From Ursus arctos (Eukaryota; Chordata; Mammalia; Carnivora; Ursidae): DNA of 64,000 bases. The first letter of the stretch is position 1. Every line of letters begins with the position of its first letter. Positions 35,073-47,060 of the stretch are shown in pieces. The notes under the pieces were generated by a model, which worked only from the letters and a program-made list of their open reading frames with translations, was not told where the DNA came from and did no database searches. Position numbers and translations under genes: made by a program. The stretch spans positions 21,201,501-21,265,500 of the forward strand of contig NW_026622841.1 of NCBI RefSeq assembly GCF_023065955.2, read 5' to 3'.

Positions 35073-35599
35073 TTTAGTGAATACATTGAAAAGCAACATT
35101 TTGAAACAACTATTTGATTCTTAAAATCTGAATTTAATGGATCTCAGTTACTTGGTGATATCAAGCACTTAATATATAAAAGGGGCAACTTTTATTTTAT
35201 ATGAACTTGAGTAGGAATACCAAATTATATATTAATTAGTAGTAGATAATTCTCTACACACATTAGCATTTACGTTTCAAACTAACAGATAGATAACATC
35301 ATCAGTCAAGATGGTACTTAAATGACCATGAAGAAGAATATATTTTTAAAGAATGGTGACTATTCTGATATGACTTTAATGCTTATAACACATATTAATA
35401 ATCTGATGTTTTCTTATTTTAACTGACTCCTTCTTACCTGATTAAATTAGCATTAGAATTGAGAGTGGGTCATCTATCTATGTAATTTATTATTTCCTCA
35501 AATCAGTACTTACAGAAAACAGAAATTGAGTCAGAAAAGATTAGCAAGATTTTACAAATGAGAAAATCATAAATGGCAATTAAAAGAAACTGGGATTGA

Positions 35600-35628
35600 C
35601 CATCCATCCATCCATCCATCCATCCATT
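35600..35628. repeat. (CCAT)n microsatellite
   Basis: Seven CATC units. Confidence 0.95.
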
Positions 35629-35784
35629 CTCTTACTCAATTTTGTACTTGTCATGGATTTGTGTATTTGACCTCTAAACCAACTTGCAAACTCAGTGATA
35701 AATGGGACAAACATATGCTCCTTCAGCAGATCCTCTACATGGTCAATAGTATAGGAGACAGGTTTAACCAAGTACAACAATAAT

Positions 35785-35786
<2 letters not shown>

Positions 35787-35822
<36 letters not shown>
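35787..35822. repeat. (GT)n microsatellite
   Basis: Eighteen uninterrupted GT units. Likely polymorphic; Z-DNA-prone. Confidence 0.96.
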
Positions 35823-35824
<2 letters not shown>

Positions 35825-35829
35825 TACTT

Positions 35830-36930
35830 CAGCTCATAAGTCCTTTTTAAAGTTTGTATTTGAATTCACAGAACTTGGAGAAAATTTCTCATTAGCTCTA
35901 ATAACTTCAAAAAATTTGTTTCCATTCAGATAAAAAATATCCATACACCTCCAAAGTACCCCAACATATTCTTGATTTTAGCCAAATTAACAATATGAAA
36001 TTTGGCTTTAAATAAATCTCCACAGATTATAATGCAAATGTGTCTTACAAGGTGAACAAATAAATGTAAGTGGTGATTTAATGCTTATGTCTCTGTGTCT
36101 TTCAAAACTTCCTATTTCAGATTTAATATTTAATTAGTCCAACATTATCCCTTAATACTTCTGGAAAACAGACCGTTCAGTCATATTAAGATAGGCTAAC
36201 ATAGTCTTGCCAATTTTCTATGTGGCTTACCTAGGCTTCCCATCTGATTGACTTAGATGCATTATTAAGGACATGTGAATATAAATATTTAAAATTTTTG
36301 TGTAGCTAATGGATGCCTAAATAGATGCATGTGTGTGTTGGGAATAAATGCTACATTTGCATCTGTCACTGCCTAGTGGATGGAAGGAAATCGTGGTGCT
36401 GATGGATATTGACACACTGAAGTCAGTATCCCTGTGACTGATGGAGGAAAGAGTACACAAAAGAATTAGAAGAGGCTTCAAAGATGTCCTTATCAAAGTA
36501 CCTGGGAATGTTCAAATTGTCAGTTTACTTTTGAAGAGACATAGGAATGTTACCCTCTACCTAGCTGAAGGACTTGTGGTAACTATACACAGCATGCAGA
36601 GACAAGAGCCAACATCAATGCTTTGATAGGGAGTCTGTCACAATGACTCAAGTGTGTGTCTTCTTTGTGATTCTCACAAGTGAGTCTTTGTAAACCCTCC
36701 AAGTGCTATTAAATGAGAAAGTAGATATTACATAGATAGAAGATAGTAGCAGTTATTGCAAGAGAAGAGATGTTAGAAAATCTCCAGTCTAACCTCTGGT
36801 TGTTTAGGAGATGAAAAGGAGCCCACAGTCATACATTTGCCAGAGAAGAGAAAGGAAGAGAAGAGATAGAGAGAAACTACTTTCCTTATCATAGTATCAG
36901 TCACACTATATTGTAATGATTTACATGTCC
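35830..36930. other. Intronic sequence without recognised elements
   Basis: A 61-residue open frame at 36441-36626 matches no family I know and has no exon borders. Otherwise featureless. Confidence 0.5.
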
Positions 36931-36939
36931 ATGTCACCC

Positions 36940-37045
36940 AAACTCTAACAAGCCAGGCTCTGTGTCAGTCTTAATCATTGCTACATCCCTGTACATAGCA
37001 CAGTGTTTCTCAGAAATGAGTATATGAATTAATGAGTAAATGAAT
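36940..37045 (+). repeat. L2 3' end fragment
   Basis: 'caagccaggctctgtgtcagtc', 'tacatccctgtacatagcacagtgtttctcag', 'gaattaatgagtaaatgaat' follow the L2 3' terminus. Confidence 0.6.
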
Positions 37046-37054
37046 CTTCAGTAT

Positions 37055-37215
37055 TAACCTGGGGAAGGTTCTTAACCTTGCAGAGCCTCACCTTCATCCT
37101 TTGAAAATGGGGATAATAGTCACTACTTAGAATGCTATCAGGGGAAAATAAAATAATACATTAACAATGCTTAGCAGTGAGCTTTACAGTAAGAAGCACT
37201 CATTGTGTATTAATG
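37055..37215 (+). repeat. MIR fragment next to the Ig2 exon
   Basis: 'gggaaggttcttaaccttgcagagcctcaccttcatcctttgaaaatggggataatag', then 'aatgcttagcagtg' and 'gcactcattg', is MIR in sense on the plus strand. It lies about 270 bp from the DCC donor site. Confidence 0.8.
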
Positions 37216-37429
37216 GATGTGTGAATGCATCCATGAATGAAGCCAGATATATAAGGAAAATATGTATTTCTCTGGAAACTTCAAATACAAGACTGGGAAG
37301 AGTAAGAAAAAACTTTTGGCTTACCCTCAGCTAATGGCTCATTTAGAAAGAAGGGGGGGAAATGTAAAGCAAACCCCCAGAACTTAAAAACAATCACAAA
37401 GCATTTGTTGAAGGGAAAATTGTTGTTCA

Positions 37430-37798
<369 letters not shown>

Positions 37799-38034
37799 TC
37801 AGATAAGACAGAATAACCACCAATAAAAATAATCACACCTGTATTCTTTATAGAAAATTGTATTTTATGTTTTGTCAAATTTCATCTCACTTGTTCTTCA
37901 TATTTTGGTGCATTATGTGTCTGATATCACAATAGTTTCTGTGGCTAAAAAATGATAAAAAAATTGCTATTAATCTCTAGAAGCTTACTATTTTGTTAGT
38001 CTTCGTTCATAAAACAGCTTTGTAAAATAAACAG

Positions 38035-38300
38035 AATACACAAGATCATCCTAATTTTACACACAAGAAAATCGAGGTTCAGAGAAATAGAATCCTACAC
38101 ACAAGTTCACACAATCCTGCAAATAAGACCTGGTTCTTTTTTTGTTTTGCTCTGTTTTTTTAAAGTAGGCTCCAAGCCCAATGTGGGACTTGAACTCATG
38201 ACCCTGAGATTTAGAGTTATGCGCTCTACTGACTGAGCCAGCCAGGCACCCCACAATCTAGTTCTTTTGAATCCTGGTCCTATGTGCTTCCAAGTACATG
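38035..38300 (-). repeat. MIR, reverse orientation, split by a SINE
   Basis: 'catcctaattttacacacaagaaaatcgaggttcagagaaatagaa' and 'caagttcacacaatcctgcaaataag' on the left, then 'cctggtcctatgtgcttcc' after the SINE. Confidence 0.6.
38137..38254 (-). mobile_element. Short tRNA-derived SINE
   Basis: 'gtttttttaaagtaggctccaagcccaatgtgggacttgaactcatgaccctgag', ending 'gactgagccagccaggcacccc'. Same short type as 25949 and 27630. Confidence 0.88.
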
Positions 38301-38309
38301 GCTTTGGAC

Positions 38310-40455
38310 AGAGGACTATGAAGTTAAGGAGATTCACGAAGGACTGGCCATATGGCATAGCCTACAGCAATTTCAAGAAAAATGGGTGCCATTAACCACC
38401 AATTATAGTAACAGAACACTCTCGTATGGGTTGACTGCCTAAGGTAAATGATCATCAGTATTTGCCAGTTATAGTTGTGGTAAACTGAGAAAATGAACTA
38501 GATTAGCTTGTGTGTCTAGCCTGGCTGGTGATCCACTCTGTATGATTCCTTTGGTAACTTTTTTTCGTTTCTATGGGCTATAATATGGGATAAGAGCTAA
38601 CTCGACTCACACAACCATTGTAATGTTCATGTACAATAACACGTGGAAAAGATGCATTCATATGATGATTAAGCAAATGTAGGGAAAAGGAAAAAGGAAA
38701 TGACAAAAAGAAAATAAATGGCCATTACTATGAGCATGGTGAAAGAGAAGTCTCCCACATCATGATGTTTTACATGAGAAGGGTAGAAAATATTTTGGTC
38801 TTGCCCTCTTGAGCCCCCTTTTTGTGACTAGATGGATATTTATGACTCTAGTGTTTCAACTGTGAAAACTTTTTAAATGATTAAACATAAACATATTTGA
38901 ATGAATTATGCCATCACTGATAGAACATTAGCAATTTTATTTTCTAGAGTTCATTTATTTAAATAATTTTAAATTCCTTGATTCATGTTTCATTCATTAC
39001 AGTTATATTCCAATATTTTGATTTTCACTTCAGTCTTACTGGAATTGTTTTCATTGTGTGTTAATTTCATAATAAAATTTAATTCATTCATCATTTTGGG
39101 GTTCACCTCAAGGTTTCCTGATCATATTTTATGTTATTGTGATTTTTTTTAATTTTATAGATTTGTTTTAATTAAGTCAAAATTTCCTAGGCCCAGGATC
39201 AAATTTTACCAATAATTTTCCCATCCATATGTAGTCAATAACAAATTCTACTTGTGCTCAGTTTTAACTACTATTAGTTTTATTTTGGGTCTGTTAATTC
39301 TCACAAACCTAAATTTCCTTACAATCTGAAAAAAAATTTGTTGGAGTCAAAAGGGGAAAGACAAGATGACTTAGTTAAAACATCATAATTAAATATGGGA
39401 GACAATCAGAAATGCCATAAAGAAGCCTCCTTCCCTAGGTGAACGTGGAATTTCATATCTCTTTCAGGGATCAGAGTATTTAAACCACCAGATAATTGAA
39501 TCTATGAAACAGGAAATTATATCAATATCACATATGGAATAGTTAGAAGCTGCCAAAGATGGTTTGCTACTCATTATACCTCCATTTACATTAATAGACC
39601 TGAAGATCTATAAATGCAATATTAAGGCTGTTCTTTAGTAAGAATGATTAATTCTAGACCATGCAGAACCATTCATACTTGTGCAAATATTAATTTACCA
39701 ATTGAAATCTATCCCAAACGTAAGGTACTAAAATTAGTCATCTGGATCCCCAGGTAAGGCTCTAGAATCTGGATCCATGGATTTGTTTGTCTCCACACTA
39801 CAAATATATCTACAGGGGGTGCCAGCCACATGCATAATTCTATTCTTATTTAGTATCCAGAATTAATCTATAACTATGCTAGATTTACCACTGAGTAAAG
39901 ACCAAAAGGAATCTGTTAACTTGTGTCCTAGCTCATTGTTCAAAGTCCAATTTCTATACTCTTTGTAGTGTAGTGTCTAGAGTCTATTCAAAATAAGCAC
40001 ATTAATCTATAACTGCTAAAGTATAGATTTAAAGCATGTCCTTAAACAGAGAATGGCCGTATATACTACATAAGGCAACACTGCAATGGATAGTTAGCCA
40101 GATGTTGTGAGGGTTATGTAGGACAATAGATTTTAAACAATTTTTTTTTATTTAATAGTTTTCTTCTTGGTCTCCACTTCCATATTTTATTTTATAGTTA
40201 AGGAAATAAAGTTGGGAATAATTTACCTATACACACAAATTATATGTTTTATAAAATATAAGAATAAAATATTTTTAATAAGTTGGTAAAATATCTGGAT
40301 ACTTACATATTTTCAGCTATACACTCTTGTATAAGTTATACACAATGGATAAAGTTCTCAATACCTAATTTACATTTAAATGTCTGTGGTGTTTCAAAAA
40401 CTCACTATATTCTAGATAATAAACACAACAGAAGAGAATAAAACATTAAATGAAA
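38310..40455. other. AT-rich intronic sequence
   Basis: No gene, exon or nameable repeat seen. 38800-39350 is especially A/T-rich. Confidence 0.5.
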
Positions 40456-40725
40456 GGGTATAAGCATACCTTGGTGATATTTTAGGTTCAGTTCTAAAGC
40501 ACCTCAATAAAGTGGATATTGTAATAACATAAGTCAGATGAATTTTTGGTTTGCTGGTTCATATAAAAGTTATGTTTACCCTCTATTGTAATCTATTAAG
40601 TGTGCAATAGCATTATATAATATAATTTAGAAGTGCTTTATTGCTAAAAATGCTAAGCATCATTGGCGCTTTCGGCAATTTTTGTTGTTGTTGTTTTTTG
40701 GTTTTTGTTAGTAGAGAGTCTCGCC

Positions 40726-41076
40726 TCACTGTTGCTGGCTGCTGACTGGTTGGGCTGCTGAAGCCTGGGGTGGCTGTGGCAATTTCTTAAAATAAGACAA
40801 CAATGAAGTTTGTCGCATTGATTGATTGTTCCTTTCATGAACGATTTCTCTGTAGCACGTGATGCTGTTTGATAGCATTTTACCCAGCGGAGAACTTCTT
40901 TCAAAATTGGAGTCAGCCCCCTCAAACTCTGCTGCTGCTTTTTCAACCAAGTTTATGTAATATCCCAAATCCTTTATTTTCATTTCAATAATTTTCACAG
41001 CATCTTCACCATTAGTAGATTCCATCTTGAAAAACCAGTTTCCTTGCTCATCTGTAAGAAGTGACTCCTCATCCAT
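40726..41076 (-). pseudogene. Tigger1 transposase C-terminal remnant
   Basis: A 116-residue open frame carries the Tigger C-terminal text, including 'MESTNGEDAVKIIEM', 'LGKMLSNSITCYREI' and 'SLLSYFKKLPQPPQ'. Ancestrally this protein cut and pasted Tigger DNA at TA targets. Here it is separated by stops and frameshifts from the DDE core and cannot be functional. Confidence 0.9.
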
Positions 41077-41286
41077 TCAAGTTTTATCATCAGACTGCAA
41101 CAATTCAGTCATATCTTCAGGCTCCACTTCTAATCTAGTTCCCTTGTTATTTCCACCACTTCTATAGTTACTTCCTCTACTGAAGTCTTGAACCCCTCCA
41201 ACTCATCCATGAGTGTTGGAATCAACTTCTCCCAAACTCCTATTAATGTTGGTATTTTGACTTCTTCCCATGAATCATATATGTGA

Positions 41287-41472
41287 TTAGTGGCATCTAG
41301 AATGGTGAATTCCTTCTAGAAGACTTTTAATTAACTGCACTGTTGCATCAGAGGAGTCACTATCAATGGCAGCTATAGCCTTATAAAATGTATTTCTTAA
41401 ATAATAAGATTTGAAAGTCAAAATGACTCTTTGATCCATGGGCTGCAGAGTGGATGTTGTGCTAGCAGGCAT
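41287..41472 (-). pseudogene. Tigger1 transposase DDE-domain remnant
   Basis: This frame includes '[18 protein letters not shown]' and '[17 protein letters not shown]', the segment after the DDE catalytic core in Tigger/pogo transposases. More decayed parts of the same protein extend on toward 42420. Confidence 0.88.
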
Positions 41473-42839
41473 GAAAAAATTAATCTTGTTGTGGTCTCCT
41501 CCAGAGCTCTTGAGTGACCAGGTGCCTTGTCAAAGAGCAGTAATATTTAGGAAATGATTTTTTTTTCTGAGCAGTATGTCTCAACAGTAGGCTTAAAATA
41601 TTCACTAGCCATGTTGTAAACAGATGTGCTGTTATCTAGGCTTTGTTGTTCCATTTATAGAGCAGAGTGGAATTAGCACAATTCTTAAGAGCCCTAGAAT
41701 TTTCAGAATGGTAAATGAGCCCTGGCTTCAACTGAAAGTCACCAGCTACGTTAGCCCCTAACAAGAGAGTCAGTCTGTCCTTTGAAGCTTTGACTTCCCC
41801 ACTCTAGCCACGAAAATCCTAGATGACATCTTCTTCCAATAGAAGGCTGTTTTGTCTACATTAAAAATCTGTTGTCTAGTGTAGCCTCCTTCATTAATTA
41901 TCTTAGCTAGACCTGGATAACTTGCTGCAGCTTCTATATCACCATTTGCTCTTTCCCCTCACATTTTGGTATTATGGAGATGGATTCTTTCCTTAAACTT
42001 CATCAAACTACGCCTGCTAGCTCCAAACTTTTCTTCTGCAGCTTCTTTACCACTTCTCAGCCTTCACAGAATTGAAGAGATTCAGGGTCTTGCTCTGCAT
42101 TAGGCTTTGGCTTAAGAGAATGTTGTGGCTGGTTTGACCTTTTATCCAGACCACCAAAATTTTCTCCATATCAGCAATAAGGTTGTTTCACTTTCTTATC
42201 ATTTGTGTGTTCATGGGAATAGCACTTTTAAATTCCTTCAAGAACTTTTCCTCCGCATGCACAATCTGGCTGATTGGGGCAAAAGTCTTACCTTTCGGCC
42301 TATCTTGGCTTCTGATGTACCTTCCTCACTAACCTTAATAATTTCTAGCTTTTTTTTTTATATATATATGAGAGATGTATGACTTTTCCTTTAACTTGAA
42401 CACTTAGAGACAACTGAAGGATTATTCATTGGTCTAATATCAATATTATGGTGTCTCAGGGAATAGGGAGGCCCAAGTAGAGGGAAAAAAGATGCAGGAA
42501 TGGCCCATTGGTGGAGCATTCAGAGCACACAGAACACTTACAGATTAAGTTTGCCATCTTATATGAGTGTAGGTCATGGCGTGTCAAAACAACTACAATA
42601 GTAACATCAGAATCACTGATCACAGATGAGCATAACAAATATAATAATAATGAAAAAGTTTGATACATTGGAAGAATTACCAAACTGTGACATGGAGACA
42701 CAAAGTGAACAAATACTGTTAGAGAAATGAGGCCAATAGACTTGTGTGACACAGGATTGCCACAAACCTTCAATTTGTAAAAAATGCAGTATCTAGGAAG
42801 CAAAATAAAGTGCAATAAAATGAGGTATGGTTGAATTCA

Positions 42840-44180
42840 AACTGATACTCAACAACTGGTTCCTTTATGTAAACTTCAACCAGTTGGAAGGATCATACAC
42901 AAGACATAAGACTGTATATTAATATAATTAGACTTAATGGAATTGGTTAATATTCCACATGCTTTTTTAGTATGCACTCTATGATTATTTCGTATTTTAA
43001 TAAATGAGGTCAGAATTGTATCCTATTTAAAATTTAATGATGTAATAATGTTTGAAAATTTCAAATAGTTGATTATTTGACACAGTGAGAAATTATAAAC
43101 ATGATTTGTAGCTTTTTCTTTTTTGTATCTGCAAAGCAAACCCAACACATCAAAAAGCAATTGTAAGTTTACAAGGCTCTATATGGCTTAAATTAATGCT
43201 CCCAATATTGTGCCAATTTTAGCACTCACATCTCTTGGTGGTGTAACAACCCAGCAACAGTATTAAAAGAAGAAGTTATAGGCTATCACCTTAGTACTAT
43301 ATTTTTAAGGCATGAGTATGAACACCTAGTAATGAACATTAAACTCACTGCAACTCGTAAGAATGAAATACAGTATTTTCAGAAGAGCCATTTTATGCTG
43401 TTAGGCAATACAAATGATTCCTGTGCTTCACTCATAGAGAGATACAAGTATAATTTTAACTAGGTCCTCGTGAAAAATAGCTTCCTGATCCACAAGAGCC
43501 TTTTCTTGAAAAAAGTTGGATTCAAACACATCTGATCCATTGTAATCATAGCGCAAGTGGTCTTCCTATCTCTACTCTTTTCTCACCCTACTATATCCCA
43601 AACATAGGAAAAGATCACTGTTTCTAAATCACCAAAGTTTTTGCTTCATTTAAGAAACTCTAATGTCCCAGTTTTTTTCTAGTATTGTCTTATACCCCAA
43701 ATACTGCTACCCAAGCATCTAGCACAAGGTACTTTCCAGGCTCATCTTCCACAACTCCTGCAAAATAATTCTTGGATCTATTGAACTGGTCTACTCCCTA
43801 AACCTGCTTCCTCTTAATTGTATTTCTCAAGTTTCCTCTAAAAAGGAAAACATCTATCTATCAAAGCTGTGGTTATTCATAAGGTACTGACTCAAAAAAA
43901 AACAAAAAACAAAAAACAAACCCTTTTCTCTAGTCTTGCCTCCTGGAAATCATCTCAGAATTTTTTGAATTTTTACAGCAGTGATAATTTACAGATAACA
44001 TGACAAAGCCAGTTATACAAATAAAAGACTGAAAAGTATCTATGGTTTGTATATGTGGGGTCTTTTGGGGGTGGGGCAGGGGTATCTTATGCCTCCAGAG
44101 TATAACAAGAAAAACAAAATACACAAATATTTGTTGAGGTTCTAGGTGACTCTAAATGTTTAAAAAGAGCATTGAGATAT
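42840..44180. other. Intronic sequence with L2 traces
   Basis: 43545-43830 reads like L2 ('gtcttcctatctctactcttttctcaccctactatatccc', 'aaagatcactgtttctaaatcac'). The rest is unrecognised. Confidence 0.5.
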
Positions 44181-44189
44181 ATAAATGTT

Positions 44190-44450
44190 GATAATTGCAT
44201 TTGAGTGTTGGCTCTATCACATCCTAGCATACTCAGTGGCAGTCTGGGATGGTAAAGAAGGAGACACATGGGTTGGTCAAATTACCTGGGGTCACTTCTC
44301 TGCTTCACCATTTAACCAGCTGGACAACTTCGGGCAAGGTCTCAGTTTTAACATTTGCACTATTATAAGTACCTTTATAAATCACCTCACTTTATCCTCA
44401 CAACAGACCTGTAAGTGTCACTGTCTCTACAGATGGAACTAGAATAGGAG
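44190..44450. repeat. MIR-like fragments
   Basis: 'tgttggctctatcacatcctagc' and 'ccagctggacaacttcgggcaaggtctcag' recall sense MIR. 'cacctcactttatcctcacaacagacctgtaagtg' recalls a reverse MIR, so two pieces may abut. Confidence 0.5.
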
Positions 44451-44712
44451 CAAAACTCATTCAAACGTTTACAATATGTATGATTGTTTGGTTTTTTTAA
44501 GTTTTAGTGTTGAATTATCATATTTCTTAAAACGCCTTATTTCCCCAACCCATGGAAATGTCTCAAGTAGAGTTTCTTCTATAGATCAGTAACCCCCGCA
44601 CTCCTCAATCCCTAAGTAGCTGCACAGTGTGGGGTAAACTCGGCTGTTTAGTAAGTACTCTCAGGGACAAACCAGCCTAAAATATGGCACTTTTAAAAAT
44701 ACCACACACATT

Positions 44713-44751
44713 TTCTTTTCTTTTTCTTTTCTTTCTTTTTTTTTTTTTTTA
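44713..44751. repeat. Pyrimidine run (CTTTT)n / poly-T
   Basis: Ctttt-type units followed by T18. No attached retroelement is recognised. Confidence 0.85.
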
Positions 44752-44759
44752 CAAACTTA

Positions 44760-45535
44760 ATTTTTGATACTTTCAGGAGGCCTTTCACTGTTACCCTTGG
44801 AGAAAAGGCTGTTTCCAAGAATGAACTGCAGTCAAGGTTCCTACCTTCACACTTGGTCTGACCCAGGATGCTACGGCAACTTTCAATCTAGCAATACCTG
44901 GACTCTTAGAAGTGTCCCCTACCAGTCAAAATGCAGGTCCACACAATATCTGCACCTCCATGCATTAGCAAAGACCAGCACCTACTAGGGAGGTATTACT
45001 TTGGGAACTATTAAAAGGAGAGAACACATTGTTTTGCATTTGGAGAAGTCAGACATGTATGGGAGCTCCATTTTATCTCCTGTCCCAAAAATGATAAACA
45101 CAGACACTTATAATTCAAATTTTATAAGTTCCTAATAGTCAGTAAAACTGCCTAAGCTTCAGTATCAGAAATTTTATTGACGTCAACTATCCTAATTATA
45201 GTTGTACAGTAAGCATTAAGTGCTGTTAGCAAGAGATATACAACCATTATGCAAGTATCATGGAGAAATGGGTCTCACCCTGTTTATTTGGATTTTTGTA
45301 AAAGATCCTTCAGTTATTCTTTAGTACTAATTTTAACAGTGAAAGGATTCATTAAGGGTCCATTTATATATGTTACTTTGTTAATGTTGCTCAAGACCTG
45401 TTAAACAGCCACAACCACAATTCTTTCCTAGAACATTTACTACCTACCCATGCAAGAAGGAGTAAAGTTTACTCTCTTAAGCTCTTCTCTAACACAGCAC
45501 TTGAATACCTGCGATTTAACAGTGCCCAGTGCCAT
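44760..45535. other. Intronic sequence without recognised elements
   Basis: 44765-44990 is of higher GC with a 74-residue open frame of no known family. The rest is AT-rich. Confidence 0.45.
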
Positions 45536-45539
45536 ACCA

Positions 45540-45780
45540 GAATTCTCAGTTCCTCAGAGAGGCCTCCCCCAAGCCTAGATAGAACCAATCATCTCTGTAT
45601 GTCTCCTTTGCAGCACTTACTTCAGCTGTAATTAATTAGCTATGGCATTGATTTAACAGTCATCTTCCCGGCTAATCTGTAAAATTCCACAAAAGCAGGG
45701 CTAAGTCTATTGTATTCTGCACTCAGACTTAGCAGAGCACATGACATATCATTGTCCATCAAATATTTGTTGAATGAAAA
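45540..45780 (+). repeat. L2 3' end
   Basis: 'ctcagttcctcagagaggcctcccccaagcc', then 'aaattccacaaaagcagggctaagtc', 'ttagcagagcacatgac' and 'catcaaatatttgttgaatgaa'. Standard L2 order over its last 240 bp. Confidence 0.85.
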
Positions 45781-45979
45781 ATATATTATCCATAAGATAT
45801 TTTGTTTAGGCAAATATGCCAGACTCCAAACACTGGGAAGTCTAGGAAGGACAGCAATGGCTAAGGAGGCATACAGAATGGGAGAAACCAGGTATTTCTT
45901 CAGGGGATGTGAAAAACAGCAAAGGCTAATATACTTACATGAAGTCAAACCATGAAGCCTTTCATTTGAAATGGATTGT

Positions 45980-46400
45980 GTATGGGGGGGGGGGAGGCTA
46001 TGCGTAGTGCATCCATGAACCTTTTAACCAAGCATCATAAGTTTAAATTGTCGACTAGTGATATACATTTTGAATGAAATTTTCCCATCCTTCCTTCCTT
46101 GCAAATCACTGTCCCAAGGAACAACGTTATCAGTGGTGCCCGGGCCAGCCCCCACCCAGCTGGGACAGCCTGAGCAATGGCTGCAACCATCAATCAGGTT
46201 CCAGCCAATACCTATTTCCTCAGGAGCCAGGCACAACCAAACTGTTGGCTGTCACTGAGGCAGTAGAAATGTTAATAGCAAAAGCAGCAAACATTTTTCA
46301 TTTAGGCTTTTCCTTTGTGATGCTAAAAAAATGAGGTAAAATATCACCATGGCAATGAATGAAAAGCTGCTAAATCTGCAGGGACATCAAAAGTGTTAGG
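45980..46400. other. Repeat-free block, candidate conserved element
   Basis: A G9-10 run at about 45985, then a GC-richer patch (46130-46250, including 'cccgggccagcccccacccagctgggacag') and 'aagcagcaaacatttttcatttaggcttttcctttg'. Overlapping short open frames occur in several frames, so coding is unlikely. Confidence 0.4.
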
Positions 46401-46689
46401 CTCCCAGAATTAAAATAATGAGAACAATAGTCTCTCTGGACCCTTCCACCCATGCATACACACACCACACAGACTATGAGAAATCTTTCCATCGGATCCA
46501 GACAGTCAGAAAGTTTGAACATCTTAGCATGCGCTTTCATTCATTGAATTCTAAACTACTTTGGCTTTTAAGCAGAAGTAGAAATAAAGCATTTTGCAGT
46601 CCAGGTTTATGCCAAGACTCTTTGCCTCTAGGGAGGCCTCCCATCCACCCGCACACCCCTAGACTGGGCCTATTCCTTTTTTAAAATTC

Positions 46690-47060
46690 TAATCTGAAAA
46701 TGGCACATTCTTCTGATTTGCCCTCTAGCCTCTTTGGCAGACTATCAGGATCCCCATCTCCTCCTATGGAAGGTCTAATTATTAAGTAATTAAAATTCAT
46801 TTAATAAAAAGAGACTTATCAATTGGGGGACAGACTTTGGGGTTGGAAACATGCCTCGCTTTTAAATATTCAGCAACGTGGCGATATTCTACACCTGCCA
46901 GAGAACTGCTATAAATGCTTTGTTTGCTCCAAATTAAAGCCTCAAGGCTACGTCCCTTCAAAGCCAGGACCTTGTTTGCCCTCGTTTAATTCGCAAATTA
47001 GCTGAAGGGAAGAGAATTAAGGTAATCTAAAGAGAAATTCTCCAGGTTTGGTCTTTTTCA
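46690..47060. other. Repeat-free block with homeodomain-type sites
   Basis: Contains 'ctaattattaagtaattaaaattcatttaat', 'gctccaaattaaagcc' and 'gtttaattcgcaaattagctg'. This is a dense group of TAATTA/TTTAAT cores in high-complexity sequence, typical of conserved neural enhancers. Function is inferred only from composition. Confidence 0.4.

Larger units (their letters stand above)
40461..42833 (-). mobile_element. Tigger1 DNA transposon, near full length, dead
   Basis: Both ends fit Tigger1 termini: gcataccttggtgatatt at the left and aataaaatgaggtatgg at the right, with 'ttacaaattgaaggtttgtggcaa' just inside (minus strand). At 2,373 bp it is close to the 2.4-kb consensus I remember. It keeps pieces of a pogo/Tigger transposase, but stops and shifts break the frame. 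The expected TA target duplication is eroded. Confidence 0.93.

Noticed and set aside
36441..36626. Basic 61-codon open frame resembling a small ribosomal-type protein
   Set aside because: No recognisable family sequence and no poly-A tail or target duplication of a processed pseudogene.
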